64,000 nt of DNA. Source: Larsenimonas salina. Its GTDB lineage: Bacteria > Pseudomonadota > Gammaproteobacteria > Pseudomonadales > Halomonadaceae. Both the position numbers and the translations under genes were made by a program. The stretch is taken from contig NZ_JAMLJJ010000003.1 of NCBI RefSeq assembly GCF_023736155.1, forward strand, positions 186,001 to 250,000, written 5' to 3'. The notes beneath the pieces are model-generated. The model was not told the origin of the DNA and ran no database searches. It worked only from the letters and a program-made list of their open reading frames with translations. This document shows positions 63,260 through 64,000 of the stretch, one piece after another; the first letter of the stretch is position 1, and each line of letters begins with the position of its first letter.

Positions 63260-64000
63260 TCACGCGCCTCGAGAGGCGAGTGCGCGAAAGGCGCGGCGAG
63301 ACAAGGTGATCGGTGCCCGAGCGGCACGGCGAAGATGCCGAGTGCGGTGACGACGCATAGCGTTCGGCGGCAGGCGATAGCTCATGCCCTCTTCGATGGC
63401 GTACCGGCACGGGTTGCACAGCCCACAGGGGGCGCGATCCATCGGCGTAAAGCAGAACCAGGCCTTTTCGAGCGCATCGATAAACCCATGGCGCTCGGCC
63501 TCGGCCTTCATCTGTGTCTTGGAGATGTTCAAAAGCGGGAAATCGAAGAACCGGAAGATCGCCTCATCCGTATCGATGCGAGGATCGAACGTCCAGATGC
63601 CCTCGTCGGTGGTCACGACCTTGCCCTCCAGAAAGCGGTAGGCCTTGTCATCGACATGCACACTGAGCTCCAGGTGCTCGATGCGCTCATTCTCGGCGTA
63701 CCGGGCCAGCCAATCGTACTGGCTACCCAGATGCGCCTGCCGAGTCAGCCGATGGTACGCCGCGCTCAGTTCAGGGTTGGCCGGAATCTCGCTGACAGGC
63801 GTGATACGAAGCGGCTCGATGCGCTCGGCCGCATCCGGATCGATATTTGAAAGCGCAACGCGCACCTCGGAGATAGCCTGAAGCTCGCGCAGACTCGACG
63901 CACGCCCCAGATCAACAATGTAGTGCGGCACCACGGTCTTGCCTTCGACAAGCGCCGCCGAGAGAACGCGATAGGTCGAGTCCCAGCCGCCGGTCCAAAG
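63260..64000 (-). CDS. PP-loop ATPase, 7-cyano-7-deazaguanine-synthase-like, 5' end outside the window
   Basis: 246 residues are visible, with the frame open to the window end. The PP-loop pyrophosphatase motif TGGWDST is at the very edge, and a CGLCNPC cluster near visible residue 189 is a QueC-like zinc site. Between them are ISKTQMKAEAERHGF and FCFTPMDRAPCG. True QueC starts SGGxDS and makes preQ0; this protein has W after GG and a basic C-terminal extension (RRHRTRHLRRAAR), so it is a QueC-like paralogue with uncertain substrate. No queuosine gene is in view. Confidence 0.7.
   Translation of the reverse strand, partial: LWTGGWDSTYRVLSAALVEGKTVVPHYIVDLGRASSLRELQAISEVRVALSNIDPDAAERIEPLRITPVSEIPANPELSAAYHRLTRQAHLGSQYDWLARYAENERIEHLELSVHVDDKAYRFLEGKVVTTDEGIWTFDPRIDTDEAIFRFFDFPLLNISKTQMKAEAERHGFIDALEKAWFCFTPMDRAPCGLCNPCRYAIEEGMSYRLPPNAMRRHRTRHLRRAARAPITLSRRAFRALASRGA

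Overview
The window is GC-rich chromosomal DNA from an aerobic gammaproteobacterium, most likely a halophile of the Halomonadaceae. This rests on acidic secreted proteins, a TAXI-type TRAP transporter with fused permease and DUF3394 tail, DUF2835, the ppsA/ppsR pair, and a Klebsiella-like hpx allantoin cluster. It is inferred from gene content, not from a marker gene. I see no rRNA, tRNA, CRISPR array, transposase or integrase.

Layout. 1-2104: 3' part of a siderophore-type ABC ATPase gene and an FAD amine oxidase. 2105-11208: four large phosphohydrolases (tandem-SurE/RTX protein, phytase-like esterase, PhoA-type alkaline phosphatase, ExeM/NucH-type nuclease). None has a recognisable Sec/Tat signal, yet all are of types that normally work outside the cytoplasm. 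A Pho-box-like element precedes the first. 11496-14958: GH3 beta-glucosidase and an Old Yellow Enzyme reductase. 15098-19911: zinc-starvation block, in which two identical Zur-box cores control cobW-folE2 and a DUF1826 gene. 19977-24589: YcaO/OsmC protein and DUF2835 gene, with three AT-rich orphan genes interspersed. 24766-31073: chemoreceptor, MFS exporter, hemB, and a membrane protein with a repetitive acidic tail. 31169-38827: allantoin catabolism (permease; GntR regulator, racemase, allantoinase; ureidoglycine aminotransferase, amidohydrolase, RpiR regulator) with recognisable operators. 39015-42781: two alpha/beta hydrolases, a cyclodeaminase-like protein, Tag glycosylase and a small hydrolase-gene relic. 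42909-48057: two tiny secreted peptides that each end in a lone Cys, a TAXI TRAP transporter and a small secreted protein. 48278-53050: regulator-azlCD operon and a beta-barrel / phosphate-binding-like / diguanylate cyclase operon. 53211-64000: topoisomerase IB, lipoprotein, universal stress protein, LysE exporter with AraC regulator, M23 peptidase, purU, ppsA with its regulator ppsR, a P-loop kinase, and a PP-loop (QueC-like) gene cut by the window end.

How the genes work together. The phosphohydrolases would strip phosphate from extracellular DNA, nucleotides and organic esters. The Zur block supplies a zinc chaperone GTPase and a zinc-independent GTP cyclohydrolase. The hpx cluster takes allantoin to ureidoglycine and beyond as a nitrogen source. 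Most of the remainder is housekeeping. A recurring feature is short tandem duplication (9-32 bp units), mostly at gene boundaries.
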